A stretch of 64,000 bases of DNA from Paludibacter sp. UBA6032 (GTDB lineage: Bacteria > Bacteroidota > Bacteroidia > Bacteroidales > Paludibacteraceae). The number at the start of each line of letters is the position of its first letter. Position 1 is the first letter of the stretch. Below the pieces are notes generated by a model that saw only the letters and a program-made list of their open reading frames with translations, was not told the DNA's origin and ran no database searches. Positions 35,931 to 45,202 of this stretch are shown piece after piece. Made by a program: the position numbers and the translations under genes. The stretch covers positions 83,134-147,133 of the forward strand of contig DIZI01000041.1 of assembly GCA_002427885.1 (NCBI GenBank). The letters are read 5' to 3'.

Positions 35931-37586
35931 TTAAAACAATTTTGATTTTGTATTATTGATTGTTACACCATATACCTCGACACCATCAATCACACTTTCA
36001 ACTTTATTTGTAGTTGGATTATACCGTTTTAATCCTGAAGCTACTTTTGTAACATCCCCGGTACGATATCCAAAATAGACAGACCCGTCTTCAGCATCCA
36101 GAGCAAGTTGTGTTATATAAACATATTCGCCCGACGATCCTTCAGTATCCGGAGTTAATGCCTGAATCAGACGTCCTGCAACTTTTAAATCATCAAAAGT
36201 CCTGATATTTTCAGCATCAGCTAATGTAACTTTATAGAACCCTGCTACAGCATCATCCCTTACTGTAAAGTATACGAAACCACGTGAAGCATCTACAACG
36301 AATGATTTAACATATATATCCGGGAATAATATTCCTGCACTTGGTCTTGTTCCTACAGTTATTGCCACATTTGAAATGTCCGATTCATTAAAACGAAAAA
36401 TACCGACTCCTGTATAGGTTTTTCCCCACCACCAAACTCCATTAACTTTTGTAAAATTAGAAGTAATTGCACCATAACCCCAACCATTGTTATAATATCC
36501 TAAACGATCGTTCTGAACCCAATAAGGATCAGTTGGACTTAAGGATTGATTGCGTTTATCGAGTGTAATTTTCCGGATACCGGTATTTCGGTCAGAAAAA
36601 TAAAGCGTCTTTTCACTTGGTTCTATATAACCCCAGAATGGATCATTGAATGCAGTTCCGCCAACATTACTAATCATTGTTTCTACAATTGAACCATCTT
36701 TTGAAATGACAGATATTTTACCATCTCCTAAATTCCCATCCACATCATTCGTATAATTAAATTGCTTTCCTGCATCCAATACATACAACGATGTATCATT
36801 AAATAAAATATTAAAGGCATGTTGACCTGATTTAACACCCAAATCGAATGGCGAATTTTTAATATCGGAGGGCAGATTCTTAATGATTTTATATGCCATT
36901 ATGTTCCCACCTTTTACAGCATAATAAAGAGTCTTCACTGCAGTAGTGTATCCTACCTGAACATTAATATAACTTTCCTCCAGCAGTCGGCCACCAAGTA
37001 GAGTTTGCAATCTCACCTTTTGTGATCCTACACTGGTAAATTTCAACGATCCGGGATCAGCTAATGCACTTTCTGTTATAAGTGCTCCATTTGTATCGAT
37101 TGTTCCATCAGGGAATATCCATTTGTAAACTATTGGTAATTGTTCAGGGTTAGGCGTTTCAAGTGTAAAATGAACTGCCGTTGATTTTACCTCACATACT
37201 CCTCCGGCAAACGGACTTAAATAGATATATGTGGCAATATCACTGACCAGTATATTCTTTTTTAATGCACCTTCTTCTGCAATTGTCAATTTAATGACAT
37301 ATGTTCCTGCAACAGGAAATTTGTGATAAATTGTATCGCCTGTAACCAGAGGTGTATTGTCTCCAAAATCCCAGGTGGCCGCTCCTTTAGCAACTGATAA
37401 ATTGACAAATTGAATATTGGCTCCAACTAAATAATCAAGTCTGTAACCTTCTGTTTTAATAACACTGTATTTAAAGGATATATTCTCATTTGGAAAATCC
37501 TCAATAAGCGGTTCATTAGCAATACATCCTGTAATGGTTGCAATCAGTAACAGAACTATTGGAAATATAAATTTTTGCTTTTTCAT
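35931..37586 (-). CDS. PKD-domain surface lipoprotein of the SusCD locus
   Basis: A 551-residue lipoprotein. Signal peptide with lipobox TITGC (C21), followed by acidic residues typical of surface export in Bacteroidota. A PKD-like domain lies at about residues 35-120 (GAATWDFGDNTPLVTGD), a second Ig-like domain at about 125-215, then a propeller-like C-terminal half with VYFTVRDDAVAGFYKV-type strands and no T9SS tail. Position after SusC, SusD and another lipoprotein is that of SusE/SusF-like surface glycan-binding proteins. The ligand is unknown; peptidoglycan fragments are the inference here. It begins 13 bases after the upstream lipoprotein gene. Confidence 0.78.
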   Translation of the reverse strand: MKKQKFIFPIVLLLIATITGCIANEPLIEDFPNENISFKYSVIKTEGYRLDYLVGANIQFVNLSVAKGAATWDFGDNTPLVTGDTIYHKFPVAGTYVIKLTIAEEGALKKNILVSDIATYIYLSPFAGGVCEVKSTAVHFTLETPNPEQLPIVYKWIFPDGTIDTNGALITESALADPGSLKFTSVGSQKVRLQTLLGGRLLEESYINVQVGYTTAVKTLYYAVKGGNIMAYKIIKNLPSDIKNSPFDLGVKSGQHAFNILFNDTSLYVLDAGKQFNYTNDVDGNLGDGKISVISKDGSIVETMISNVGGTAFNDPFWGYIEPSEKTLYFSDRNTGIRKITLDKRNQSLSPTDPYWVQNDRLGYYNNGWGYGAITSNFTKVNGVWWWGKTYTGVGIFRFNESDISNVAITVGTRPSAGILFPDIYVKSFVVDASRGFVYFTVRDDAVAGFYKVTLADAENIRTFDDLKVAGRLIQALTPDTEGSSGEYVYITQLALDAEDGSVYFGYRTGDVTKVASGLKRYNPTTNKVESVIDGVEVYGVTINNTKSKLF

Positions 37587-37599
37587 AATTCAATACTTA

Positions 37600-38442
37600 T
37601 TATCGTAATTCGATTTCTTTATTATCGGTAACACCTGCCACATTATTTTTATCGTATGCTTTGAATCGGGCATTCAGTTTATAAAGTCTTGTATATTCTA
37701 CTTTATAAATTTGAGCACTTGAGTCGTAGATTAAGTCTTTAAATAGAATGCCATCGTACTTCGATCTCAAATCTGCCTTTTTATCTTCTTTAATAAAATA
37801 ATCGTAACTCCCTGAATTCAGGTTAAAAGTTGAATCCGTATATGCCTTAAATTGAACATCAGTGATGACATTAAGTGATACCATGATTTTTCGAAAATCT
37901 GAAACTTTCAACAAATTGTACATACTGTCTTTGAAATGTGTTGCAAAATTTGATGGAAAATAAGAATTAAATTTTGTGTCATCAAACGTTTTGACTTCTT
38001 TCCATTCAACAGTCCGAAGTGTTCTACTCGTTGGGAATATCGTATCCAATATGTAAGCCCTTCTTAATGTATCCCAGTTTTGTTCGATGTGTTTATAGAC
38101 AGCTACTTCCTGAAATTCGCGTGAAAGTGTTGAACTGGAAGCACTGATTGAATATTTGAAAGTAGTCACCAATGGACAACTCACTACAGTTGCTATGTTT
38201 TCAGTCACATCATACCAAACTTCCAACCGGTCAATTTTCGCATCACCAATTGTATAATACTGAGCATAAAATGGTACAGGAGAACCTGCATTTACACTAT
38301 TTGTCGGAAGTTCCCAAAAGACATGTGGAGCAACCTGTCCTACCCTGACTACATTATCGACAGGGTCATTTATTTCACATCCTACCAGTAAAGAAACCAG
38401 CAACATGAAGGATAATCCTTTTATATTTAACATATTTTTCAT
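37600..38442 (-). CDS. Hypothetical lipoprotein of the SusCD locus
   Basis: A 280-residue lipoprotein of unrecognised family. The signal peptide carries the lipobox SLLVGC. The N-terminal half after the cysteine looks like an Ig-type sandwich (GSPVPFYAQYYTIGDAKIDR) and the rest is mixed. The C-terminus (LNARFKAYDKNNVAGVTDNK) has another Ig-like strand pattern. It sits between SusD and the PKD lipoprotein with short gaps of 29 and 13 bases, so it is co-transcribed and probably part of the surface uptake complex. Start at M1 is not certain; M4 is equally good. Confidence 0.7.
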   Translation of the reverse strand: MKNMLNIKGLSFMLLVSLLVGCEINDPVDNVVRVGQVAPHVFWELPTNSVNAGSPVPFYAQYYTIGDAKIDRLEVWYDVTENIATVVSCPLVTTFKYSISASSSTLSREFQEVAVYKHIEQNWDTLRRAYILDTIFPTSRTLRTVEWKEVKTFDDTKFNSYFPSNFATHFKDSMYNLLKVSDFRKIMVSLNVITDVQFKAYTDSTFNLNSGSYDYFIKEDKKADLRSKYDGILFKDLIYDSSAQIYKVEYTRLYKLNARFKAYDKNNVAGVTDNKEIELR

Positions 38443-38471
38443 ATTGTTTTGTGCTAATTATGAATTATGAA

Positions 38472-40106
38472 TTATTTGTGTGCTTCATTATATACTGCCC
38501 AAATCATAGGTTTTTTCAACCATTCGGCATTACGGAAAGCTCCCAGTCGTTCCAATTCGCTCTTATTATATTTCTCTTCCGTTTCCGGGTCATAATTTAA
38601 CCGTTGTATCCATTCTTCCTTAATTGATCCGTCCAGATTCTTATCTGTTCTCCAATAAGGTTCGTACAAATTGTAAGGAAGTTTTAATCCAGGATATATA
38701 ACTGCTCCATCATACGTTTTACCGTTGGTGGAGTTGCTGTAATTATACCTTCTCATATCATTCCAAAGCTCGGGTTGCAAGTACATGCAGATATATTTAT
38801 GGCGCATTATATGTCCTATATTAAAATTATTTACCGTTGGAAAGTATTTTGCCATTGCTTTGAATTTTGTCACATAAGATGCTTTAGCTGCGTGGCGCGT
38901 AAGGTTTAAATCCACCGCTGCTGTCATTTGGTTCAATGCTTCCTGTTTCATTCCTCTCCAGTATAATGCTTCTGCTTTCATCATCATCAACTCTTCAGTT
39001 AGCATGAGCGTAACATAACCGGTATTTTTGGTATAAACTGACGAAAATAAGTCAGGATAATTAGTTTCTTTGTAAGACACACCCATTCCGATATTACTTT
39101 CCAGATATCTGAATTTATTTGATGGATCGTTAGTAGGACCCACTCGTGCTGTCATAAGCTTTTCCATTCTTGGATCTTCAGCATATCCAATGGTGAAAAG
39201 ATTGGGATTATCATAAGCACCCATCATGTCTTTACATAAAAACTTGGAAGGTATTGATTTGTCCATTTCATTTTTTCGGCTTTCCCATGCATTAATTGCC
39301 GGTTGAGCTGGTCCCCATGGACAGTTCTTTTCACCCGACCCACCATCATAATTATAATCAGGTTCCTTCCAGTTTGTAGTTAAAGTGCTGTCGACAGCAT
39401 CAATTATTGCCTGACATGAAGCCGGTGTATTATCCCAGTTTGGCAATTTACGTAATAAAATACGTGCCTTTAATCCGGTAGTAAATAATTTCCATTTAGT
39501 CAAATCGCCTGAATAGATACGATCCATTGACTTGGTAATTGTTTTATTGCTTGTAGCCTGTGTCCATGCAGGATCATTGTAAAGTGTCAGCAAATCATTT
39601 GCCTCCTGAATCATCCATGTATATACCTGTTCCTGAGTATCGTATTTTGGGGCAACAGAAGTATATGCCTGTGAAAGTGGCATATCTCCAAATGCATCTG
39701 TTGTAAACAAGGTTGACATCAATCGTATTGTCCTCCCTATTAATATAAAATTGTACGATTTTTCCTTTTCAGCCAGTTTGATCATTTCATTAATATTCAC
39801 TCCCAAATCATAATAATGACGACGCCATTGTGGGTGACGATTCATAGAAAGGAATTCCCACCCGCTTTTATACGCATATGCCCCTGTCTGGCTGCGACCA
39901 CCGGTTGTAAAAGCCTGTGCGAGATAATTGCCATATTCAGCATGGTCATAATTGATTTGTGCTGCGTAAAATACAATTACCGGTAATTCTTGTACTGAAG
40001 TTACCTCCACACTTTTATCCGGATTTTTATTTATATCTAAGAAATCTGTGCATCCGACAAAAATGAGCAACAAGATTGGTAGAATTATTAGTTTAATCTT
40101 TTTCAT
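38472..40106 (-). CDS. susD: SusD/RagB-family nutrient-binding lipoprotein (SusD-like_2 type)
   Basis: The surface lid of a SusC transporter. 544 residues from MKKIKLIILPILLLIFVGC, with the lipobox cysteine at 19; an in-frame ATG three codons earlier is also possible. The early part, FLDINKNPDKSVEV, and helical TPR-like repeats are characteristic. Phrases such as YLAQAFTTGGRSQTG and ADPRMEKLMTARVG place it near the SusD-like_2 group, often paired with SusC proteins for oligosaccharides or peptides. It begins 13 bases after the susC stop. Substrate is inferred from neighbours, not from its own residues. Confidence 0.9.
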   Translation of the reverse strand: MKKIKLIILPILLLIFVGCTDFLDINKNPDKSVEVTSVQELPVIVFYAAQINYDHAEYGNYLAQAFTTGGRSQTGAYAYKSGWEFLSMNRHPQWRRHYYDLGVNINEMIKLAEKEKSYNFILIGRTIRLMSTLFTTDAFGDMPLSQAYTSVAPKYDTQEQVYTWMIQEANDLLTLYNDPAWTQATSNKTITKSMDRIYSGDLTKWKLFTTGLKARILLRKLPNWDNTPASCQAIIDAVDSTLTTNWKEPDYNYDGGSGEKNCPWGPAQPAINAWESRKNEMDKSIPSKFLCKDMMGAYDNPNLFTIGYAEDPRMEKLMTARVGPTNDPSNKFRYLESNIGMGVSYKETNYPDLFSSVYTKNTGYVTLMLTEELMMMKAEALYWRGMKQEALNQMTAAVDLNLTRHAAKASYVTKFKAMAKYFPTVNNFNIGHIMRHKYICMYLQPELWNDMRRYNYSNSTNGKTYDGAVIYPGLKLPYNLYEPYWRTDKNLDGSIKEEWIQRLNYDPETEEKYNKSELERLGAFRNAEWLKKPMIWAVYNEAHK

Positions 40107-40119
40107 TTCGCTCATGATT

Positions 40120-43100
40120 TTATAACGTTATACTTAGGTTGAAATTAATACTCCGGGTACTTGGAACATCAAAATTATCAATTCCCCTGCCACCTGTACC
40201 TCCGGAAGAAGGACTTGCATTTATCTGAGGATCTGAACCGGAATAACGGGTTAATAAGAACAGGTTCCGGGCTGTAACAGTGAATCTCAAATCTTTAATT
40301 ACCGTTTTTCTTACATATGAAGTCAAATCACATCCCAAGGTAACATAACTCAATCGGATATAGGATCCATCTTCAATGAAATTAGAACTCACTGCCGTAA
40401 AGTAGTTATTCATGGTAGGTTGATCAAAAATAATCGGTTTTGTATTGGGCAAATAGGTTCCATCAGCTTGTTTCACAACACCGTCAAATATGATTTCACG
40501 ATTCCTGTAAATTTCTAATGCTTTATTTTGACCACTTGAAAATAGTGATCTTCCTGTCAGATTGATAACATCACCGCCTTTTCTGGTATCAAAAAGGAAA
40601 GAGAAAGACACTTTTTTATAATTGAGCGTTGAAGATAATCCGAGTAAAAAATCAGGTTCCCGGTTACCTATAAGATTTCCTTTAGCTGGGCTTATCACCG
40701 GGTAACCTTCGTCTGTACAAATCACTTTTCCATCGGGAGTTCTCAAATAATCTTTACCGGAAATAGCTGTTGTTGAGCCATGTAAATAAGCTGTAGGGAA
40801 AATGTCACCGTACTGTGTTCCCTGTATTTCAACCAACTGATCGGGAAGGGATACTACGGTACCCCTGTTCAACCCAAAGTTTAAATTTGCTGTCCAACTC
40901 AAATCTTTGTTTCTTAATATCTCCTGTTCAAGGGTTAGCTCTACACCATGATTTTCAACAGCACCTTCATTTCTGGTTTCAAGAATATTCCCCGATGCTG
41001 GTGAGACTCGAACATTAACAATCTGATCTGCAACCATGGTTGAGTAATATGCCATATCAAGTTTTGTCTTGCTATTAAAGAAACGTAAATCTGCACCAAT
41101 TTCCCATGATGTAGTCATTTCCGGCTTTAATTTCTTAGCTACACTGGACGTAGGGTCTGCTGCATAACCACCATCAGGATAAGTCGGAAATTGTTTAAAC
41201 TTACGGTCAAATAAATAAGGTACTGCATCTTTCCCTACTTTAGCCCAGTTACCCCTGATCTTTCCGTATGAAAATACATCTGAAGTTAATCCAAATAATT
41301 CCGAAAATATAGCACCTCCTGTAATAGATGGATAGAAATATGAATTCATGTCCGGATCCAACGTAGAAGAGTGGTCATTTCTTCCTGTTACGCTAAGTTG
41401 TGCAATTCCTTTATAATCCAAACGGACTTCTCCGTAATATCCATAATTTCTCTTTTGACTACGATATAATGAAACATCCTGACCATTGATTACCTCTGCT
41501 ACATTTTGTTGGCTGTAAAAATCGCCGGGAATAATAAAGTCACGTCCACCAAGTGCTGAAGAAATTCCATCTGTTGTTTTGATTTCGCTACCTGCCAGTA
41601 GGTTAATACCAAAATCAGTTGTAATATCCACCTTATAAGTGGCTAAAACCCCGGCTGTAAATAGTTTGCTTTTACTTTGTGAATAACCAAAAGAACCAAA
41701 ATAATCCAAATCAACACTTGGCAAATCAATTGCACTAAAGTCTGATTTAGCAAAACGGGGTGTTGTATATGAATTTGACGATGAATTTGTCTGGTCATAA
41801 TTCATTCTACCAATAATTTCAAAGTTCTTAAATGCTTTCCAGTTAACGGCTCCTTGCATCATATTACGTGTTGATTCTGATACACCAAAATCTTCATATC
41901 TCGACCAATTGGGATTCATGGGTGAATCCTGTAATTTATCTGCCAGATAACGTCTATGTATGCTACCATCCGGATTCTTATAAATTCTCATATCATCGTT
42001 GATAGGCCAGTTATAAATTGAAGCCATTCCAGCACCGAACCCTCTTGATTTGTTATTAATAAAATTGGCCATCATATTTATGGTCAGATTTTTTGAAACT
42101 GTATAGGTTCCTTTAAGCATCATTCCAATTTTATTTAAATAATCATTAGGTACTACCCCTTCATTATTTGAATAACTGGCCGATGCATAACCGTTGAAAT
42201 TACTTGTCCCTCCAGATGCGGACACATCGTGTTTCTGGTAAATACCAGTCTTTAAAAAGTTTCCAACATTGTCGTACGTTTTTTCTCCAGGTTGAATGAG
42301 TGGTCCCCAACCACCACCAGTTTGTGTTTTATAAAAACCTGATGCACCGGGACCATACATTGACTGTATTTCCGGTACACGGTATGCATTCTCAAATTCT
42401 ACACTTGAATTTACAGTCACTTTCACTTTCCCTTCAGTACCGCTTTTTGTTGTAATCATAATGACACCATTAGCAGCTTCCTGACCATACAACGCGGAAG
42501 CCGCAGCACCTTTGAGTACTGTTACATTTTCAATATCATTTGGATTTATATCAGCTGATTTACTGGCACCACCTGAAATTGGCATACCATCAATAATAAA
42601 TAACGGTTCGTTATTCTGGGAAGGATTTATGGAAGAAACACTTCGTATAATTACCTGCGAACCGGCGTTGGCAGAACCACCCGAATTGGTGACACTAATA
42701 CCTGCCACTTTTCCCTGAAGGGAATTCACAAAGTTTGCTGAATGATCTTTAGTTAAATCTTCCGAATTAACACTTTGTACTGCAAAATTCAATTTCTTCT
42801 TTTCTTGCTTTACACCCATGGCGGTAACAACAATTTCATCAATTGCCACAGCGCTTGAACTTAGAATGACATTAACCGGAGTTGAACCGGAAACCAGTCT
42901 GTCGGCTCTTTCCATTCCAACATAACTAAATGACAAGGTAGCTCCATTAGCAACTGAAATGGAATAGACTCCATCATAATTTGTTACCGTTCCATTTGTA
43001 GTTCCCTTTTCGACGATTGATGCGCCAATAATAGGTAATCCATCATCTTTGGCGGTTACGGTTCCGGTTATTGTCACTTTTTGACCATAACTGAATTGTA

Positions 43101-43143
43101 ACATACAAATAAAAACCACAAATAAAAGAATGATTCTTTTCAT
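40120..43143 (-). CDS. susC: SusC/RagA-family TonB-dependent outer-membrane transporter
   Basis: A 1007-residue TonB-dependent importer. A signal peptide (MLQFSYGQ) is followed by a carboxypeptidase-regulatory-like domain (TITGTVTAKDDGLPIIGASI), the TonB box region near SSSAVAIDEIVVTA, a plug domain containing NPNDIENVTVLKGAAASALY, and a C-terminal barrel ending in FNLSITL. It is the first gene of the minus-strand operon with susD, two lipoproteins and probably the GHL10 glycosidase. A LacI-type palindrome overlaps its predicted -33 box, so it is likely repressed or tuned by a sugar-responsive regulator. The cargo is inferred to be glycan or muropeptide fragments. Confidence 0.93.
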   Translation of the reverse strand: MKRIILLFVVFICMLQFSYGQKVTITGTVTAKDDGLPIIGASIVEKGTTNGTVTNYDGVYSISVANGATLSFSYVGMERADRLVSGSTPVNVILSSSAVAIDEIVVTAMGVKQEKKKLNFAVQSVNSEDLTKDHSANFVNSLQGKVAGISVTNSGGSANAGSQVIIRSVSSINPSQNNEPLFIIDGMPISGGASKSADINPNDIENVTVLKGAAASALYGQEAANGVIMITTKSGTEGKVKVTVNSSVEFENAYRVPEIQSMYGPGASGFYKTQTGGGWGPLIQPGEKTYDNVGNFLKTGIYQKHDVSASGGTSNFNGYASASYSNNEGVVPNDYLNKIGMMLKGTYTVSKNLTINMMANFINNKSRGFGAGMASIYNWPINDDMRIYKNPDGSIHRRYLADKLQDSPMNPNWSRYEDFGVSESTRNMMQGAVNWKAFKNFEIIGRMNYDQTNSSSNSYTTPRFAKSDFSAIDLPSVDLDYFGSFGYSQSKSKLFTAGVLATYKVDITTDFGINLLAGSEIKTTDGISSALGGRDFIIPGDFYSQQNVAEVINGQDVSLYRSQKRNYGYYGEVRLDYKGIAQLSVTGRNDHSSTLDPDMNSYFYPSITGGAIFSELFGLTSDVFSYGKIRGNWAKVGKDAVPYLFDRKFKQFPTYPDGGYAADPTSSVAKKLKPEMTTSWEIGADLRFFNSKTKLDMAYYSTMVADQIVNVRVSPASGNILETRNEGAVENHGVELTLEQEILRNKDLSWTANLNFGLNRGTVVSLPDQLVEIQGTQYGDIFPTAYLHGSTTAISGKDYLRTPDGKVICTDEGYPVISPAKGNLIGNREPDFLLGLSSTLNYKKVSFSFLFDTRKGGDVINLTGRSLFSSGQNKALEIYRNREIIFDGVVKQADGTYLPNTKPIIFDQPTMNNYFTAVSSNFIEDGSYIRLSYVTLGCDLTSYVRKTVIKDLRFTVTARNLFLLTRYSGSDPQINASPSSGGTGGRGIDNFDVPSTRSINFNLSITL

Positions 43144-43207
43144 AAAATTAATTTGTTTGTATTGTTTTATATATCGATCCTATAATATTAAAATTAATTT
43201 GATAGTG

Positions 43208-43237
43208 CAAAAGAACAAAAAAAAATCAACCTGCAAA
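43208..43237 (-). promoter_or_regulatory. Predicted susC promoter
   Basis: On the minus strand TTTG (43237-43234), an 18-base spacer and TTCTTTTG (43215-43208) resemble the Bacteroidota consensus with one mismatch and a slightly short spacer. The -33 box lies within the palindromic operator. Confidence 0.5.
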
Positions 43238-43245
43238 CGTTTGCA
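43232..43245. promoter_or_regulatory. LacI-type operator before susC
   Basis: TGCAAACGTTTGCA is a perfect 14-base palindrome with the central CG of LacI/GalR-family operators. It lies about 90 bases before the susC start and overlaps the predicted -33 box. An identical 17-base context (CTGCAAACGTTTGCATT) occurs at 45102-45118. Confidence 0.75.
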
Positions 43246-43297
43246 TTCATGTTTTAAAACATAAAACATTTTTCACTCCGCTTGAAAGAGATTATTA

Positions 43298-44146
43298 CTA
43301 TTTTTTTTGTAATCTAAATGCATCAATAGCTTTTTTAACAGAGCCATGAATTAACAAAATATTTTTTGCCTGATCATAATCCAACCCAAGATCCTCCACA
43401 ATCATACGGATTCCACGATCAACCAGTTTTGCGTTGGAAAGCTGCATATTTACCATCTTATTCCCTTTAACCCTCCCCAGTTTAATCATACTTACAGTTG
43501 TAATCATGTTTAGAACAAGCTTTTGCGCAGTTCCGGATTTCAGTCGTGTACTTCCGGTCACAAACTCAGGCTCAACAATTACTTCTATTTTTATTTCAGC
43601 TTCCTGAGCTATAGGTGAATTTGGGTTACAAGATACCGAAGCTGTCAGAATACCATTGGCACGTGCATTTCGCAAGGCACCAATTACGTAAGGCGTAGTG
43701 CCCGAAGCAGCAATTCCGATTACCGTATCCGATACATTCACTTTATGATTCAAAAGCTCTTCCCAACCTCTTTCCAAATCGTCTTCAGCATTTTCAACCG
43801 GATTTCTTAATGCTTTTTCACCACCCGCAATTAAACCAACAACCAAATGAGGTGGCATACCAAAAGTCGGAGGTATCTCCGATGCATCCAATACTCCCAA
43901 CCGTCCACTGGTTCCGGCACCTAAGTAAAAAATCCTGCCACCGCGTTTCATGCGTTCAACAATTTTTTCTACCAACATTTCTATTTGTGGAATAGCCTTT
44001 TCCACAGCCAAAGGAACTTTTCTATCTTCCTCATTCATTTCAATAAGTAATTCAGCAACAGATTTTTTATCCAGATTTTCATGTAAAGAATTCTGCTCTG
44101 TAACGTTTATGAATGATTTATTTTCAACTACTTTATTTTTACCCAT
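43298..44146 (-). CDS. murQ: N-acetylmuramic acid 6-phosphate etherase
   Basis: Cleaves the lactyl ether of MurNAc 6-phosphate to GlcNAc 6-phosphate and D-lactate in the cytoplasm. 282 residues from MGKNKVVENKSFINVTEQNS; upstream in-frame codons were rejected because they would overlap the kinase gene. The SIS-domain core reads LGAGTSGRLGVLDASEIPPT, with the conserved glutamate expected to act as acid/base; ENAEDDLERG follows and VNMQLSNAKLVDRG lies near the C-terminus. It lies 16 bases after the kinase gene on the same strand. MurQ next to a sugar kinase recalls the murTKQ operon of Tannerella forsythia. Confidence 0.95.
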   Translation of the reverse strand: MGKNKVVENKSFINVTEQNSLHENLDKKSVAELLIEMNEEDRKVPLAVEKAIPQIEMLVEKIVERMKRGGRIFYLGAGTSGRLGVLDASEIPPTFGMPPHLVVGLIAGGEKALRNPVENAEDDLERGWEELLNHKVNVSDTVIGIAASGTTPYVIGALRNARANGILTASVSCNPNSPIAQEAEIKIEVIVEPEFVTGSTRLKSGTAQKLVLNMITTVSMIKLGRVKGNKMVNMQLSNAKLVDRGIRMIVEDLGLDYDQAKNILLIHGSVKKAIDAFRLQKK

Positions 44147-44162
44147 AACTTTCAATGCTGAT

Positions 44163-45005
44163 CTATTTATCTCTATGATGATATTCAATCAATCCTTCCA
44201 TCGGATTTTGTACAATTTTAGTAATGACAATTCGTCTCTCGGAAGCTACAATTTCAAGCACATCTTTAAAATAATAAGCAATTGAACCTATAAATCCAAT
44301 TTTAATATCTTCAAGCGGGTATTGCATGACATTACGAACAAAAAACGCATCAAAACTCTCGAAAACTATATTAAATATGGAAGGTTCCTCAATATTTTCA
44401 TATAAAAACGGGGCCAGTTCAGCTAAGAAACGATTAGGAAATGGTTCTTTATAAACCTTTTCCAATATTATTGAAGGAGTTAACTTATACTTTTTCAGCA
44501 ACTTATCACACAATTGCGTCGGGAGTTGGTTTTTAAGACAATCAGCAATTAATATCCGTCCCAACACAGCACCACTTCCCTCATCACCAAGTATATATCC
44601 AAGAGGCGATACGTTTTCAACGATATCCTTACCATCATATAAACACGAATTTGATCCGGTTCCCAATATACATGCAATTCCTTTTGTATCTCCGAATAAC
44701 GAACGTGCAGCTCCTAACAGATCACTTTCAATCTCTATAATAGTATTTTTGAAATAAGTGCCCAATGCCTTGCCCACCAAAATCTTCTTTTCGGGATATG
44801 AACAACCTGCTCCGTAAAAATAAACATGGTCTATCTTCAGACCCTTCAACTCCGGGAAAAGATGTAACTCCAATTCACAGGTAATTTCAGCTACGGTTTG
44901 GTAAAAAGGATTGATTCCTTTTGTTAATATATGTTTTAAAACCACCCCGTTTTCGGTCACGCACCAATGAGTTTTTGTCGAGCCACTATCGGCAATCAAG
45001 ATCAT
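44163..45005 (-). CDS. murK: MurK-like N-acetylmuramic acid / N-acetylglucosamine kinase
   Basis: A 280-residue BadF/BadG-type ATPase of the sugar-kinase superfamily. Phosphate 1 loop is ADSGSTKTHW, phosphate 2 is ACILGTGSNSCLYDG, and GYILGDEGSGAVLG forms the connecting motif. MurK enzymes phosphorylate both MurNAc and GlcNAc at C6 with ATP. Its product would be the substrate of MurQ encoded next to it. A promoter on the minus strand at 45075-45044 and an operator at 45103-45116 precede it. It could also act as a GlcNAc kinase alone; MurNAc is favoured because of the linkage to murQ. Confidence 0.88.
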   Translation of the reverse strand: MILIADSGSTKTHWCVTENGVVLKHILTKGINPFYQTVAEITCELELHLFPELKGLKIDHVYFYGAGCSYPEKKILVGKALGTYFKNTIIEIESDLLGAARSLFGDTKGIACILGTGSNSCLYDGKDIVENVSPLGYILGDEGSGAVLGRILIADCLKNQLPTQLCDKLLKKYKLTPSIILEKVYKEPFPNRFLAELAPFLYENIEEPSIFNIVFESFDAFFVRNVMQYPLEDIKIGFIGSIAYYFKDVLEIVASERRIVITKIVQNPMEGLIEYHHRDK

Positions 45006-45043
45006 AATTTATAATTTTAAGAGTTCTTGCATAAATTTTACTG

Positions 45044-45075
45044 CAAATTAAATCAAAATGATTGACCCGACCAAA
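45044..45075 (-). promoter_or_regulatory. Predicted murK-murQ promoter
   Basis: On the minus strand, TTTG (45075-45072), a 20-base spacer and TTAATTTG (45051-45044), one mismatch to TAnnTTTG. Confidence 0.5.
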
Positions 45076-45102
45076 GAAAATCGATAAAAAAATGAATTTT
45101 TC

Positions 45103-45116
45103 TGCAAACGTTTGCA
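45103..45116. promoter_or_regulatory. LacI-type operator between murK and the NagB-like gene
   Basis: The palindrome TGCAAACGTTTGCA is identical to the one before susC. It ends five bases before the TTTG box of the plus-strand promoter and lies about 28 bases beyond the -33 box of murK, so it can govern both divergent transcripts. Confidence 0.75.
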
Positions 45117-45121
45117 TTAAA

Positions 45122-45152
45122 TTTGAACATTGAGAATATTTTACTACTTTTG
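45122..45152 (+). promoter_or_regulatory. Promoter of the NagB-like/PIG-L gene
   Basis: TTTG at 45122-45125, a 19-base spacer and TACTTTTG at 45145-45152: a perfect match to the Bacteroidota consensus, about 50 bases before the start codon. Confidence 0.8.
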
Positions 45153-45202
45153 CCCTCAAAATAAACCCAAAAAGCACCCATTTGTGCAGAAAGGAAAAAT
45201 AT

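Noticed and set aside
43950..44285. Plus-strand frame across the murQ-murK border
   Set aside because: Antisense to two genes with clear motifs; no homology-like pattern.
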